This document shows, piece by piece, positions 21,775 through 32,235 of a stretch of 64,000 bases of DNA (position 1 is its first letter; each line of letters opens with the position of its first letter). Origin of the DNA: Dendrobium chrysotoxum (Eukaryota > Streptophyta > Magnoliopsida > Asparagales > Orchidaceae); assembly GCA_019925795.1 (NCBI GenBank), contig CM034298.1, positions 49,378,365 to 49,442,364 on the forward strand, in the 5' to 3' direction. Made by a program: the position numbers and the translations under genes. The notes under the pieces were generated by a model, which was not told the DNA's origin, made no database searches, and saw only the letters and a list, made by a program, of their open reading frames with translations.

Positions 21775-22868
21775 TTAATTTTGCCCCCCAGTAGAACGAG
21801 CTTCTTCTCGGGTAGGTGGATTCACAATAAACTGTCGAAGATAACCTTGGCGGATAAGTCTTTCAATTTCATCCTTAAGTTGCCTACAGGCTTCAGTAGT
21901 GTGGCCACGACTATGATGAAAGTGGTAATACTGCTCTTGATTTCCTGTAATCAGCTTCAAAGGATGCAGCCATTTCACTTTATCTTGATCTTGAACTGCC
22001 ATTAATACATTTGCTCGAGATGTGTTGAGCGGAGTGTACTCTTTCTCCTGTCAAGGTTCTCGTCGTGGCAATGGAGGCCTAGGAGATGGATTATTCTTTC
22101 CTTACTTTTCCATTTTGAGGATGAATTATCCATCCCAGGTGCTCCCTTGCGCTTCCCATTGGTTTGCTCAAATTGCTTTCTATGAGCATTTATAGCCTCA
22201 TCTGTTGATATTTGGGCCTCCACGCGATGGATCAGATCGGCATATGAGCGAACAGTATCGCACATGAGTGCTGAATAGAAGGGGCTAGGATGAAGGCCTC
22301 CAAGAAAGACCCCTCTGAGCAATTCTGGGTCTACTCCTGGAATCTATCGAGCCTCGATGAAAAATTATTGAAAATACTCCTTTAACGATTCTCCCTCATT
22401 TTGACGAATCCCGGAGAGGTGGGAAGAATCCTTAGCAATTCTTCGATTGGCTACAAACTATTCAACAAATACTTTGGCCAATTTGATGAATGAGGGGATC
22501 ATTTCGAATGGAAGCGAATAGAACCATGTTCGTACCTATCCTTTGAGTGTAGCAGGCAAAACCTGACATAGGAGGGCATCTGAAGCTCGCTGGATATGTA
22601 TGATTGTTCGATAATGATTGATATGCTCATATGGGTCGGATGTCCAGTCGTAGGACTCGATGCTTGGTAGTTTGAAGCCAACCAGAATGGGGTGCTGAAG
22701 AATGGTTTCAGTTAAAGGTGATGACTCTTGAAAGCTCCACTGTCGAAGAGTTTGCCTCACATCTCCTCCAGGGAACTCTTCTCTTACTAATCTCCATAGT
22801 TCATGACGTAGGGTGTTGCGCAGCAGCTCAGCAACGTGTGGTTGGTCTAACTCCTTAGGGAGGTCCAA
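21775..22868 (-). pseudogene. Gag of the Tat element
   Basis: Starts at 22868 in the available open frame (MDLPKELDQPHVAELLRN); the true N-terminus extends toward 23290 but is broken. The retrotransposon gag core reads GFKLPSIESYDWTSDPYEHI, RASDALLCQVLPATLKG, stop, VRTWFYSLPFEMIPSFIKLA, LSGIRQNEGESLKEYF and VDPELLRGVFLGGLHPSPF, all in one frame with four internal stops (22.53-22.34 kb). The zinc-knuckle-like end (YHFHHSRGHTTEAC) has lost its first Cys. Gag normally forms the virus-like particle. Confidence 0.8.
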
Positions 22869-23325
22869 AGAAATACGAGGTTGCCGACCGATGTGCGAAG
22901 GACGAGTAGAACTTGCTGTGTCAGCCAGTTCATTATCTTGATGTGATGGTGGATGTCTTCTTGGTGAAGGAGGAGGAATCTTTACTTGAAGATGTTCAAT
23001 TTGAATATCTTTGGCCAGTGGTGGATCTTGAGGGAGAAGAATATCCTCCTATTGTGCTAATGTTGGTTGACGATTCTCTCATAGGTGTTGAAGGATCTTG
23101 TTCTAAGATTCTTCCATTTTTTTATATTCGCTCCTCCAAAGAAGGTCCTGAGGTTCCTTCTCCAGCAACGTGTTGCCCCCCAGGATAAAAGGAGGTAGAA
23201 ACTTGACGTCTATGATTTATAGACTAGTTTATGGATTGATTAGAGTAAGAGCGGGAGGCTCCTATGAGGCGATTGCTACACCTATTGGTCATCGAAGCAA
23301 TATTTAGAAGTGTGTGATAGTGTTT

Positions 23326-23341
23326 CCCACAGACGGCGCCA
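23326..23341 (-). other. Primer-binding site of the Tat element
   Basis: On the minus strand TGGCGCCGTCTGTGGG follows the LTR end after an ATAGTT spacer. This sequence is the usual first-strand priming site of Tat-lineage elements and sets the polarity of the whole element. Confidence 0.85.
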
Positions 23342-23347
23342 AACTAT

Positions 23348-24079
23348 TGCGGACTAGAATATACGCAACGATAGAGTTAAAAACTTCCGTTTCAGTGTTG
23401 TATGGATATCTAGCACACAAATAGAGGAGAAATAACAACACCAAATTTTTTACGTGGAAAACCCTAAAAGGGGAAAAACCATAGGGCCACGCCCAGTTGA
23501 AAGAGTTCCACTAATGTTTACTTGGAATACAAGAGGCTGAACAATCCTTAAAATTTAAGACGATCAGATTATAATGAATCTCTTTAGGATTGAAAGTCAG
23601 TTACAATGTCAAGCAGAGTTTTGACATCACTTGGAGATCGGGCAGAATGTTGGCGTCCTTCAGAGGTCGGGTAGAATTCCGGCGGTGGTCGAAGAGGAGT
23701 TTCTTCCCTCGTATTCCTCTCTTCTTCTCCTCTTGTCTTCTTCTCTTCTTCTTCTCTTCTCTTCTTCTCTTCTCTTCTCTTCTCTTCTCTTGCTTGGGTC
23801 CCCTCTCAAGAGAAATGAGGGGCTATTCATAGTTTTTGGTGGATGGCATGACCCGTAAATAGAAGAAGGATCAAGGGCAAATGTGTAGTGATTTGGATGG
23901 ACGACCAATATTGAATCCCTTGATCGTGGACCGTTTGTCTGAAATTTGAAGGTCTTAATGATATCAAAATTTGACGATCTTAAGGTCGTTGGATTCGTCT
24001 TGTCGAGCCGCTCGATTCGATTATAAGCATGTCCCGTTTGAAAACCGTTTGGTAATCCAAATTATGGATTAAACCTTCC
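23348..24079 (-). repeat. 5' LTR of the Tat element, outer end missing
   Basis: Aligns with the 3' LTR from the shared TGCG end (23348) up to AAACCTTCCA (24079), then diverges into TGATCATAAATT. The 3' LTR has about 200 bp more with TGATCATG near its end, so an internal deletion or truncation is likely. It also holds the (TCTTC)n-type tract (about 23705-23792). Confidence 0.8.
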
Positions 24080-24436
24080 ATGATCATAAATTAATTAAAT
24101 AACTTAATTTAATTAATTGTTAATTTAATAACTTATTTTAATTATTAATTAAAATAATAATTTTTAATTACTAATTAAAATAATAATTTTTAATTAATTA
24201 TTAATTTTACTATTTTATTTTAGTTTATTTTTAAATAATGAAAATATCATTAATAAATTAATAATTAATTATTTTAAAATTTAATAACTTATTTTAATTC
24301 ATTATTAATTTAATAATGTAATTTAATAATTTATTCATTTTATTATTTTATTTCAATTTATTTTAAATTTTACTTTTTATATTATTCTATTTAAAAGAGT
24401 AGATATTGTATTTAAATATAAAAGAGTAGATAATGT
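24080..24436. other. Gene-free AAT/TTA-rich low-complexity DNA
   Basis: Almost pure A/T with recurring TAATTTAATAACTTA and TAATTAAAATAATAAT words. It looks like a decayed simple-sequence expansion between the broken LTR and the CACTA-like end. No genes. Confidence 0.7.
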
Positions 24437-24781
24437 GACACGTTTTCCTCCACAACAAAGTTGTTGGCTATTTGAAATGTGTGCAGGTTGCGAGTTTGAA
24501 TCCCACGGGTGTGCGCGTGCGGGCAGCAGGAAAGCAACGCGCGCAGGCGGGCAGGCGAGCAGGCAAGCAGGCTGGGTAGCACATACGGGTGGGCAGATTA
24601 AAAATTGTTATTTTTTAATTATTCTGCTGGATTTTTTCGAGCGGCTTTTTTTCGATGAAAAATTTTTCTGACACTCGTTTTACCGGCAAAACATTTTTTG
24701 ATGGAAACCTTTCAAATTAGCCTGAAATTTAACAGATTTTTGCCAAAAAATTCACTGGTAATACATGATTTTCCTATAGTG
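24437..24781 (-). mobile_element. CACTA-like terminal region (right end)
   Basis: Ends ...GATTTTCCTATAGTG, so in minus orientation it opens CACTATAGGAAAATCATGTA. It is close to the CACTA end at 14970 over about 35 bp (most differences are transitions). Inside are a GC-rich GCAGGCGGGCAGGCGAGC-like block and an ACCGGCAAAA word. The next bases (from 24782) are chromovirus integrase, so this end is inserted in that gene. The adjoining trinucleotide is AGT, unlike the TGC beside the 14970 end. Confidence 0.5.
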
Positions 24782-26549
24782 AGTCAATCATCTCTCACCA
24801 ACCTCAATCTAAGATAAGGGCATTTTGCATCTCTTATCATACAATGCTTTGTATAGTGTCATACCAATGTTGGATTAAAAATTATTATTGTAAGTAAACT
24901 CAATCAAAGAAACATGGTCTTCCAAAATTCCTCCAAAATCTAATGCACATAATGTCAATAGATCCTCAACACTTGAATAATCCTCTTAGGCTGACCATCT
25001 ATTTTAGGGTAAAACATTATACAAAACTTATCCTGGTCCCTAGACCCTCTTGAATCCCTTTCCATAATCTAGAAGTGAAAATAACTTTCAATATCCCACG
25101 CAGTTTAACAATTTCAGATATATATAATTGAGCCAATTTCTTAATTGATTTTGTTTACCTCATTGGGAGAAAATGTGTTGACTTTTTCAATCAATCAACC
25201 ATGACTGACAATGCATCATGTCCTTAACTAGACCTTGGGAAACCTAAAGCAAAATCCACCATAATCTCTTCTCACTTTCATTTAAGAATATGAAATTGCT
25301 ACAGTAAAATACTGTCATTGGTGCCTCTCTTTCACCATCTATTAGGCTTCACATCTTGATACAAATTTAGCCACCTCTCTTTTCATTCAAGGGCACAAAA
25401 ATATAGGCTTCAAATCATGATACATTTTTTGGTCGCAGGCGAATCATATATCCTGCATAAAGAGCCTCATGTAAATTTTTTTTTCTTAAGTCTGCGCAAT
25501 TAGGAACCCATATTTGACTTTCACAAGTTAACACTCCATGATCATCCACTTGTAACTCAAATTTTCCTCTTGTCTCAATTTATCATTTAACATCATGTAC
25601 TCCTCATCGTGTCTTTTGTGCTTCATAAAAATTTTCTTGCAAGGTAGGCCATACTATCATTTAAGTATAAATATTGGTATCCATGTGAGTTGCCTAAACT
25701 AATTCTAGTTGTAACCTTGTCTTATCATGATAAAAAAAGTCAACTTTTATCATGCAACCATCTACTCCTGAGGATTTTTTACTCAATGCATCTACCATAA
25801 TGTTAGCCATACCGTGATATTACTAAATGCTAAGATCATAATCATTAGTCAATTTCATCCATCTTTTTTGCCTTAAATTCTATTCCTTCTTGGGTGAAAA
25901 TATACTTCATTCTCTAATTGTCAGTTAAATTCTCACACCTAACTCCATATATATAGTATTTCTAAATCTTTAGTTCTAACACAATGTCTGCCAACTCCAT
26001 ATCATGAGTAGAATATTTCTTTTCATGGGGTTTCAGTTGTTTAGAGGCATAATTAATCATTTTATTGTGCTGCATTAACACACAACCTAAGCCTTTTAAT
26101 GTTATATCACTAATAACTTAAATCCTTCAGCATTTGATGGGATAGTCAAAATAGGGGTTGACAGTAAACAATTATTTATGCTCTAGAAATTATCTTCATA
26201 ATTGGCTATCCACACAAATTGGACAAACTTCTAGACAAATCCATTCAAGGGATTAAAATATATGACAAATCTTTGACAAATTTTTGTAATAACCAACCAT
26301 AACCAAAAAAAAAATACACTTCATATATAGTTGTAGGCCTTAGCTACTTTATAATAGTCTGCACTTTTTTTAGATCCACTGATATTTTATCACTACTTAG
26401 GATGTGCCCCAAGCATGATATACTTCTACAATATAACTCACATTTTGAAAAATTTTGCATATAATTTATGCTTCCTCAATGTATCCAACACTATTCTTAG
26501 ATGATTGTCTTTAATTTTTTACTAAAATAATAATAAATTTGTCTAGCTA
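24782..26549 (-). pseudogene. Tekay/Del-type chromovirus pol: integrase, RNase H and RT (left part)
   Basis: Reads leftward through many stops. RT is VYHAWGTS-like near 26400, a relic of the strand after the YVDD loop. The RNase H region has LGCVLMQHN-like and QLKPHEKKYSTHDMEL-like runs (26080-25980). The integrase core is recalled by RLTKSAHFLP-like and FYPKIDGQPKRIIQVL (25030-24960). It ends in an EVGER-like word cut off by the CACTA-like end at 24781. The order is Ty3/gypsy, and motif wording fits the Tekay/Del chromovirus branch. The gene continues at 37116 on the other side of Sirevirus A. No chromodomain was seen because it would lie beyond the break. Confidence 0.7.
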
Positions 26550-28415
26550 TGCGTTCAAGTGAGATTGTTAAATTTTGTTGAACTAACCTAGGCACACCAA
26601 TTGGGGGGGGGGGGGGGGGGGGGAGGGAGGGAGGGGGGAATTGGTTATTTAAAAATTCTCTCAATTAAACCTCTTTGAATATTAAACCAATCACAAATGC
26701 AAGCTGAAGAACTTAATAAAAAATAATGTAATTTTTCTCTTTTTGATTTACGCAACAAAACAAAATGATAAAATATTCTTCTTTATTTTTTTCCAATTTT
26801 ATTTTATTTTTTAACAAGAAACAACTAAAGAAAACTTTAATCCAATCATAGATTTGTAGGAATAATAAAGGTGCAAAAAATTAAAATATATGGAAAAAAT
26901 GTAGAAAGAAAAGTAGAACGAGCACATTAGATTTTATTGTTGTTCGGTCAAACCTTGACCTACGCCCACTCCCTACAGTCCTCCTCTTTAGGTATTGCAC
27001 TAAACCTTTAGTGTCTCTTTTTTAGCCCCCACAACAAGGCAGAGAAGCCCTTACAATAATCTCTTCCACCAACCCGGTGCGACAGAGTACCAGAATCCTT
27101 TTCACCCTCCTGGTAAGGCAGAGAACCTTGAAGCTTTTTCACCCTTTAGGTGAAGGCAGCTAGCCTTGATTCCTTTCCCACCCTCCTGGTGAAGACAAAG
27201 AACATCGATCTTCAGCCTTGAACCTTTTCTCCCCAGAGCTACCCAAGTGACAAACAAAGACACCTGGAGGAATCAAGGCAAAAGCTTACCTAGAGAAAAT
27301 GTTTGAACCCTCTCACACTACTTCTCCCTCTCACACAACTTCTCCTTCACCCTCTTCAAGCTCTTAGACCTCACAAAGCTCTATCACAAAATTCCTTCAA
27401 TAGCCAAAGACCTCTCAAGAGTCTTAAGAAAGTTTTTATAAAAGGTTTCAAAAACTAGCCTAAAATTTCAATTCAACCAAAATTGTTTGTATAATACTAT
27501 TAGTTTAAAAATCCATTTCATTTTGTACTGTTTGAACAATTTTAATACAATATGTTCAAATTTTATATATCAATCGTATAGTATGATCTTGGGATCATAC
27601 GGTACAGTTAGTCAATGTTCTTCAGATCGTACAGGTTGAACTTCGTAATGATTAAAAATTATCTCTACCATTCGTCCATTATGATTGACATCGTATTGTA
27701 TGATTAGTTCAAAAATAAAGATTTTGCCCAGGATGATTGACGGGGTGATTAAAAATCATATTTGCTAATCGTCAAGTATTGTTGACATCATATTGAATGA
27801 TTTATAATATTAATTAAATCTTGATTTAATTGGGTAATCATGGAGATTAATTTAGGTAAGTTTTTAAATATCGTATAGTATGATCTGGATCTTACAGTAT
27901 GATAAGTTCAAAATTCAAAAATTTAAATACTTACCTAAAATTTGATTTATAGCTAGGGTTTTTAAATTAAACTGATCATACAGTATGATCTGGCTCATAT
28001 AGTTCGAGTTGTTTAAAATTATTAATTATATAACTATCCATTTTAAATATTTTTCTGTACACCTGATCATATATTATGATTTAGATCATAGGGTATGATT
28101 AGTTTAAAAATTTTTGATCTTCAATTTTCTCACTCCCCTGTGTGTGTGCACGATCGCCAAGTAAGCATACACCTTTTATAGGACTTTGACTTATAAAATA
28201 TAAAAATAAATAAATGTAAAAATATAGGATCATGTAAAATATTTTCCTATTCTACCCAATCTTGAGCCATAAAACTTCTTGCATGGTGTATGACATACAT
28301 GAAATATTAGTACACACAAAATGGATATAAAATACAAATGCTAGGAGAAATCAAAAGGCAATCAATAATGTTTGTTATCATCAAAATCATAAGCTTAAGA
28401 TCTCAAATTGCAACA
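26550..28415 (-). repeat. 3' LTR of Sirevirus A
   Basis: Ends TGTTGC (28415) and ...CA (26550) in minus orientation. U3 (27570-28110) has the CATAC/GTATG-type dyads. A TATA box TTTATAAAAAC lies near 27434-27446. The R/U5 part (27000-27240) holds hairpin-bearing tandem units. A G21 run (26603-26623) expands the conserved G6 tract near the LTR 3' end. A polypurine tract flanks at 28416-28428. Confidence 0.85.
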
Positions 28416-28769
28416 ATCTCCCCTTTTTTAAAAATGACAAATATTTTTTATAAAATTTGCAAGATTAGTCATATTTTCTCCTAATCTCTCTCTCACTAAG
28501 TGATTAATTTAGAAATACAAAAAAGCAAACATTTTTTGTTTTTATTTATTGAAAAGAAAAAAGGAAAGTAGTAAAAAACACAAAAAAATATAAATATTGG
28601 AGAAGCACAATGAACAAAATAAAATAGGAATGATCTACAATAACATCTACTCACCCTTTGACAACACCAAAAAGTAGGAACAACAAAACAAATAAAAAGT
28701 ACAAGCAAAAAAGTAGAAAGTAACTAAAATAAATACACCAACATAGACTACAACAAATCACATGCACTA

Positions 28770-29832
28770 GAAGTAAGATGGTCCCTAATTAGATTATGGT
28801 GGTGGTGGTGGCTAAAAATACTAATAAACCACTCCCTATCAACCTCATACTTTTGTTGTAGCTACTTATGGTGCTGTAGAAGCACTTTGTTCTATTATTG
28901 TATCTAAGTCCAGTGTTGATTACAATCATTAATATGAAAAGTGATCCTGGTATTCAGGCTGGCAACACCTTCTACAATGATGGTGTAAAGATCACTTGTG
29001 GATTTAAGAGCTGGTGCAGAAGTTAATACTAGTATTGGAGTTGGTGATGGAGAAGAAAGTTTCCCCCTTCTCACCAAATTTTGGCTCTTTTGCTAGCGTA
29101 TCTCCTCATTTTCGTTGAAATAGAAGTGCCAGGATTAATAAATTGATAATTTTGGTTGAGGACATAGGAAACTAGATGTCCTAAGGAAATATTTTGCTTC
29201 CGTCAGGTGGATGAGAGACAGATGGCAGTGAGATTTTAAAAATAGATGATAATAAAGCGGGCTTCATCAAATTAGGTGTTTGGCATAATTAAATAGGTAA
29301 CCAAAGATAAGAGTGGAGCAATATTGATTTTGTCTCCAACATTAGGAAGGATTAAAGTTCTAAGGACATGCTAGATGACTCAAGCATCTTGGTTATTTTA
29401 GGAATGAACTAAAGGATGGTGTTGATTTAAGGGGACATTCCTTATAGTGAGGTTTATGACAGTCCAATCATAGTCTCCCCTAGATGAAAGTAAGTAGGGT
29501 TTAGGACCTTCAATGGATAGGTGTAGAATAATCATGTATGAAGTTATTATAAAATAATCAACATTTATTTTTAGGCTTGCAAAGAATCCAAAGGGAAGCT
29601 CGAAGTTAAAAAGAAATGCAAGAGTTAGAAGGAAATGTAAGATAGTGGAAGCAAATAAGTTTATATCCTGATATTGTATTACTTGTTGATCCAAGAGTTG
29701 GGATGGAGTGATGTGAGCATTTTTGAATCGATGATAGCTCAATTCATCCTTAACAATTTGAAATATATCTTCCATAGGATGACGAGAAGAACTTCTTTAT
29801 AGTAAGCCAGCTCTTTTACTACCTCTAGCCAT
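28770..29832 (-). pseudogene. ORF3 of Sirevirus A (downstream of pol)
   Basis: Starts at ATG 29832 (MARGSKRAG, then a stop). The open part (29775-29398) contains YHRFKNAHITPSQLLDQQVI, FNFELPFGFFASLKINVDYF and SSRGDYDWTVIN. This aligns clearly with ORF3 of Sirevirus B. The pattern (a Phe/Leu-rich segment, then '-FF-SL-' and a later 'R-DYDW') resembles the 'putative plant transposon protein' family found as extra genes in plant retrotransposons, rather than a viral envelope. I see no signal peptide. The 3' part is broken and ends near a His-run reading at about 28800. Function unknown. Confidence 0.6.
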
Positions 29833-29911
29833 TTCAAATATAAAAGCTCAGAATAGGTGTGAGTGAAGGGAAATTGAAGTTGAGTGGCTAAAAGTCTTAG
29901 AATCCCTTCCA

Positions 29912-30330
29912 TTTTATAGAGTTTTTAGAAGATTGTACAGTATGATATGAGATCATACAGTACAATCAGAGAAAATTAAATTGTCTGGATGACTTGTCAA
30001 AAAAGAAGGTCAAATTGTATAGTACAATCAAGGTCGTACTGGATGATTTTTGAAGGGTCATCATGAGGAGTCATCTAGTATGAACATTGACTACCTGATC
30101 ATCCAGTATGAATAGGTGTTTGTACATTATGATAATGCAATTATTATCGTACCAATTGATTTGAATTCATCCAATGGCTGTCGACATGTGGATCGTATAG
30201 TACAAAGTGGTGGTCGTCAAGTATGATCACCAATTATTGGTCAAATTAAAACTGTTGATTTCATGAGTGGTGAGGATGTCTAGACATGTGAAGATTGTAT
30301 AGTACAAATTAGCTTCATACAATATAATGT
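29912..30330 (-). promoter_or_regulatory. Putative internal promoter of ORF3, Sirevirus A
   Basis: A TATA box CTATAAAA (29912-29919) lies 80 bp before the ORF3 ATG. Upstream is a cluster of dyads of the same type as in this element's LTR. It includes a 35-bp inverted repeat at 29932-29966 (ATTGTACAGTATGAT, five bases, ATCATACAGTACAAT), and further GTACAAT/ATTGTAT, GTACTGGATGAT and GTATAGTACAA copies to about 30330. Confidence 0.55.
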
Positions 30331-30525
30331 GAGAAAAATTTTATTTTTAATTTTTTTAATTTATGAAAATAGATTGGTTTGTGAAGTGTAGGGAACAATT
30401 ACTAATTAAAATTATTTAAAAAATAATAACAAAATAATAACAAAAAATAAATAAATTACTCAATAAAAATAGAAACATATAAAAACATATTACTACACAC
30501 ATTGTTGATTTCACTCTATTCTGAA

Positions 30526-32190
30526 TCAAGCACGAATATCAATGACACCAAGTTTAGTCCTCAATGTGCTAAAGGTATCATAGTTTAGGGGTTTGGTGAA
30601 AATGGATGTCAAATAATTTTTAGTGACTATATGATGCAGTTCTATATCTCCCTTAGCTACATAATCTATAATGAAATAATATCTAATGTCTATATGCTTA
30701 GTATTGGAGTGTTGAATTAGATTTTTAGAAATATAAATGGTACTAGTGTTAGCACACATGATAGGAACAATGCCAACAAATAGTTTAAGGTTTAAGATAT
30801 ATTGCTTCAACCATAAGACTTGAGTAACATAGCTTCCTACAACTATATATTTTGCCTCAGCAGTGTATGGGGCTATTGAATTTTACTTCCTACTGGACCT
30901 AGAAACTAATGATAGTCCTATAAATTGATAGGTCTTAGAAGTACTTTTTCTATCTATCCTACACCCTAGAAACTCTCAGTCTGAGTATCCTATGATTTCA
31001 AATGATGAGCTATGTCTAGGATACTAGTTACCTAAGTTTTGGGTGGCTAGAAGGTATCTAAGACTTCTTTTAACTGCAGTTATATGGGATTCATTGGGAT
31101 CAACTTGAAATCAAGCATAAAGATAAACACTAAATATGATATTAGGTCTGCTAGCAGTCAAATATAGAAGTGATTCTATTATCCCCCTATACTTCTTCTG
31201 ATTTATAACTTTTTTATTTTGATCCTTCTCTAATTAAATGGTAGAGCTCATGGGTGTATTTATTACCTTAGCAACTTCCATCTCATACTTCTTTAGAATC
31301 ACCTTGATGTATTTACTTTAACTAAGGAGGTTCCATCTTCTCTTTGCTTCACACAAAATCCAAGGAAATATGAAAGCTCTCCCATCATACTCATCTTAAA
31401 CTCTCTACTCATGGTTTTTGAAAAATCATTACATATGCTTTTATTTAATGAACCAAATAGTATGTCATCCATATATATCTGAACAATGAGTAGATTCATC
31501 TCCTACTTTCTTTATAAATAGGATGGTATCTACACTTCTCTTAACAAAGAATCTGTTTAGGAGAAATGTGCTAAGCTTCTCATACCAAGCTCTAGGTACT
31601 TTCTTTAGTCCATATAATGCCTTTTTAAATTTGTAAACATGGTTGGGAAAGGTTGTATTTTCAAATCCAGGGGATAGCTCTACAAAAATATCCTCTTTAA
31701 TAACCCCATTCAGAAAGGCACTTTTAACATTCATCTGATATAATTTGAAGCCTTTAAAACATGCAAAGGCTAATAGAACTCTAATGGATTCTAATCTAGC
31801 TACAGTGGAAAATGCCTCCTCAAAATTAATGCATTCTATTTAATTGTACCCTTTAGCTACTAATCTGGCATTATTTCTAATCATAACTCTAGAATCATTC
31901 ATCTTATTTTTGAACACCCACTTGGTTCCTATAATAATCTAGTCCTTAGGTCTACTAACCAACTCCTATACATCATTCCTAATAAATTGGCTCAACTCTT
32001 CTTGCATAGCTAGGATCAAGAATGCATCAGATAAGGCTTGACCTACACTAGTGGGTTCTACCATAGAGATGAATATAGAATGACTAACCTCCTTCCTAAG
32101 TCCATGCCTAGTCCTAACTTCTATAGATAAATCTCCTAAGATGAGTTTTTTAGGATGATTAGATGAATATCTCCATGCTCTAGGCAAAAG
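30526..32190 (-). pseudogene. RT and RNase H of Sirevirus A
   Basis: RT blocks are FKLYQMNVKSAFLNGVIKED, VYKFKKALYGLKKVPRAWYE, IYMDDILFGSLNK (YMDD intact, near 31475) and SMMGELSYFLGF. The RNase H end reads CANTSTIYISKNLIQHSNTK, IDIRYYFIIDYV and FTKPLNYDTFSTLRTKLGV, ending at TAG/TGA near 30526. This order and wording are those of Sirevirus pol. Frames switch and stops occur between the blocks. Confidence 0.85.
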
Positions 32191-32235
32191 CTCCTGAAGT
32201 TCTTCTCTATTTCTTAGGTTAACGGATTCTACTCC

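Larger units (their letters stand above)
13666..24079 (-). mobile_element. Tat-lineage Ty3/gypsy retrotransposon with antisense gene
   Basis: The 5' LTR is at 23348-24079 and the 3' LTR at 13666-14603. Both open with TGCG.ACTAGAATATACGC on the plus strand. The PBS has the Tat-type TGGCGCCGTCTGTGGG sequence. The order on the minus strand is gag, protease, RT, RNase H, integrase; then, in the opposite orientation, an extra gene at 15.8-17.3 kb; then polypurine tract and 3' LTR. The order protease-RT-RNase H-integrase defines Ty3/gypsy, and the PBS plus antisense ORF point to Tat. Stops, frameshifts and a mutated protease show that it is dead. The outer end of the 5' LTR is truncated or diverged, so no target-site duplication can be verified (left flank TTGAT). 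Confidence 0.85.

Noticed and set aside
24437..24560. tRNA-like B box (GAGTTTGAATCCCACG) within the GC-rich part of the CACTA-like end
   Set aside because: There is no A box at the right distance, no cloverleaf and no acceptor stem. It is at most a tRNA-derived scrap, so it is not annotated as a tRNA or SINE.
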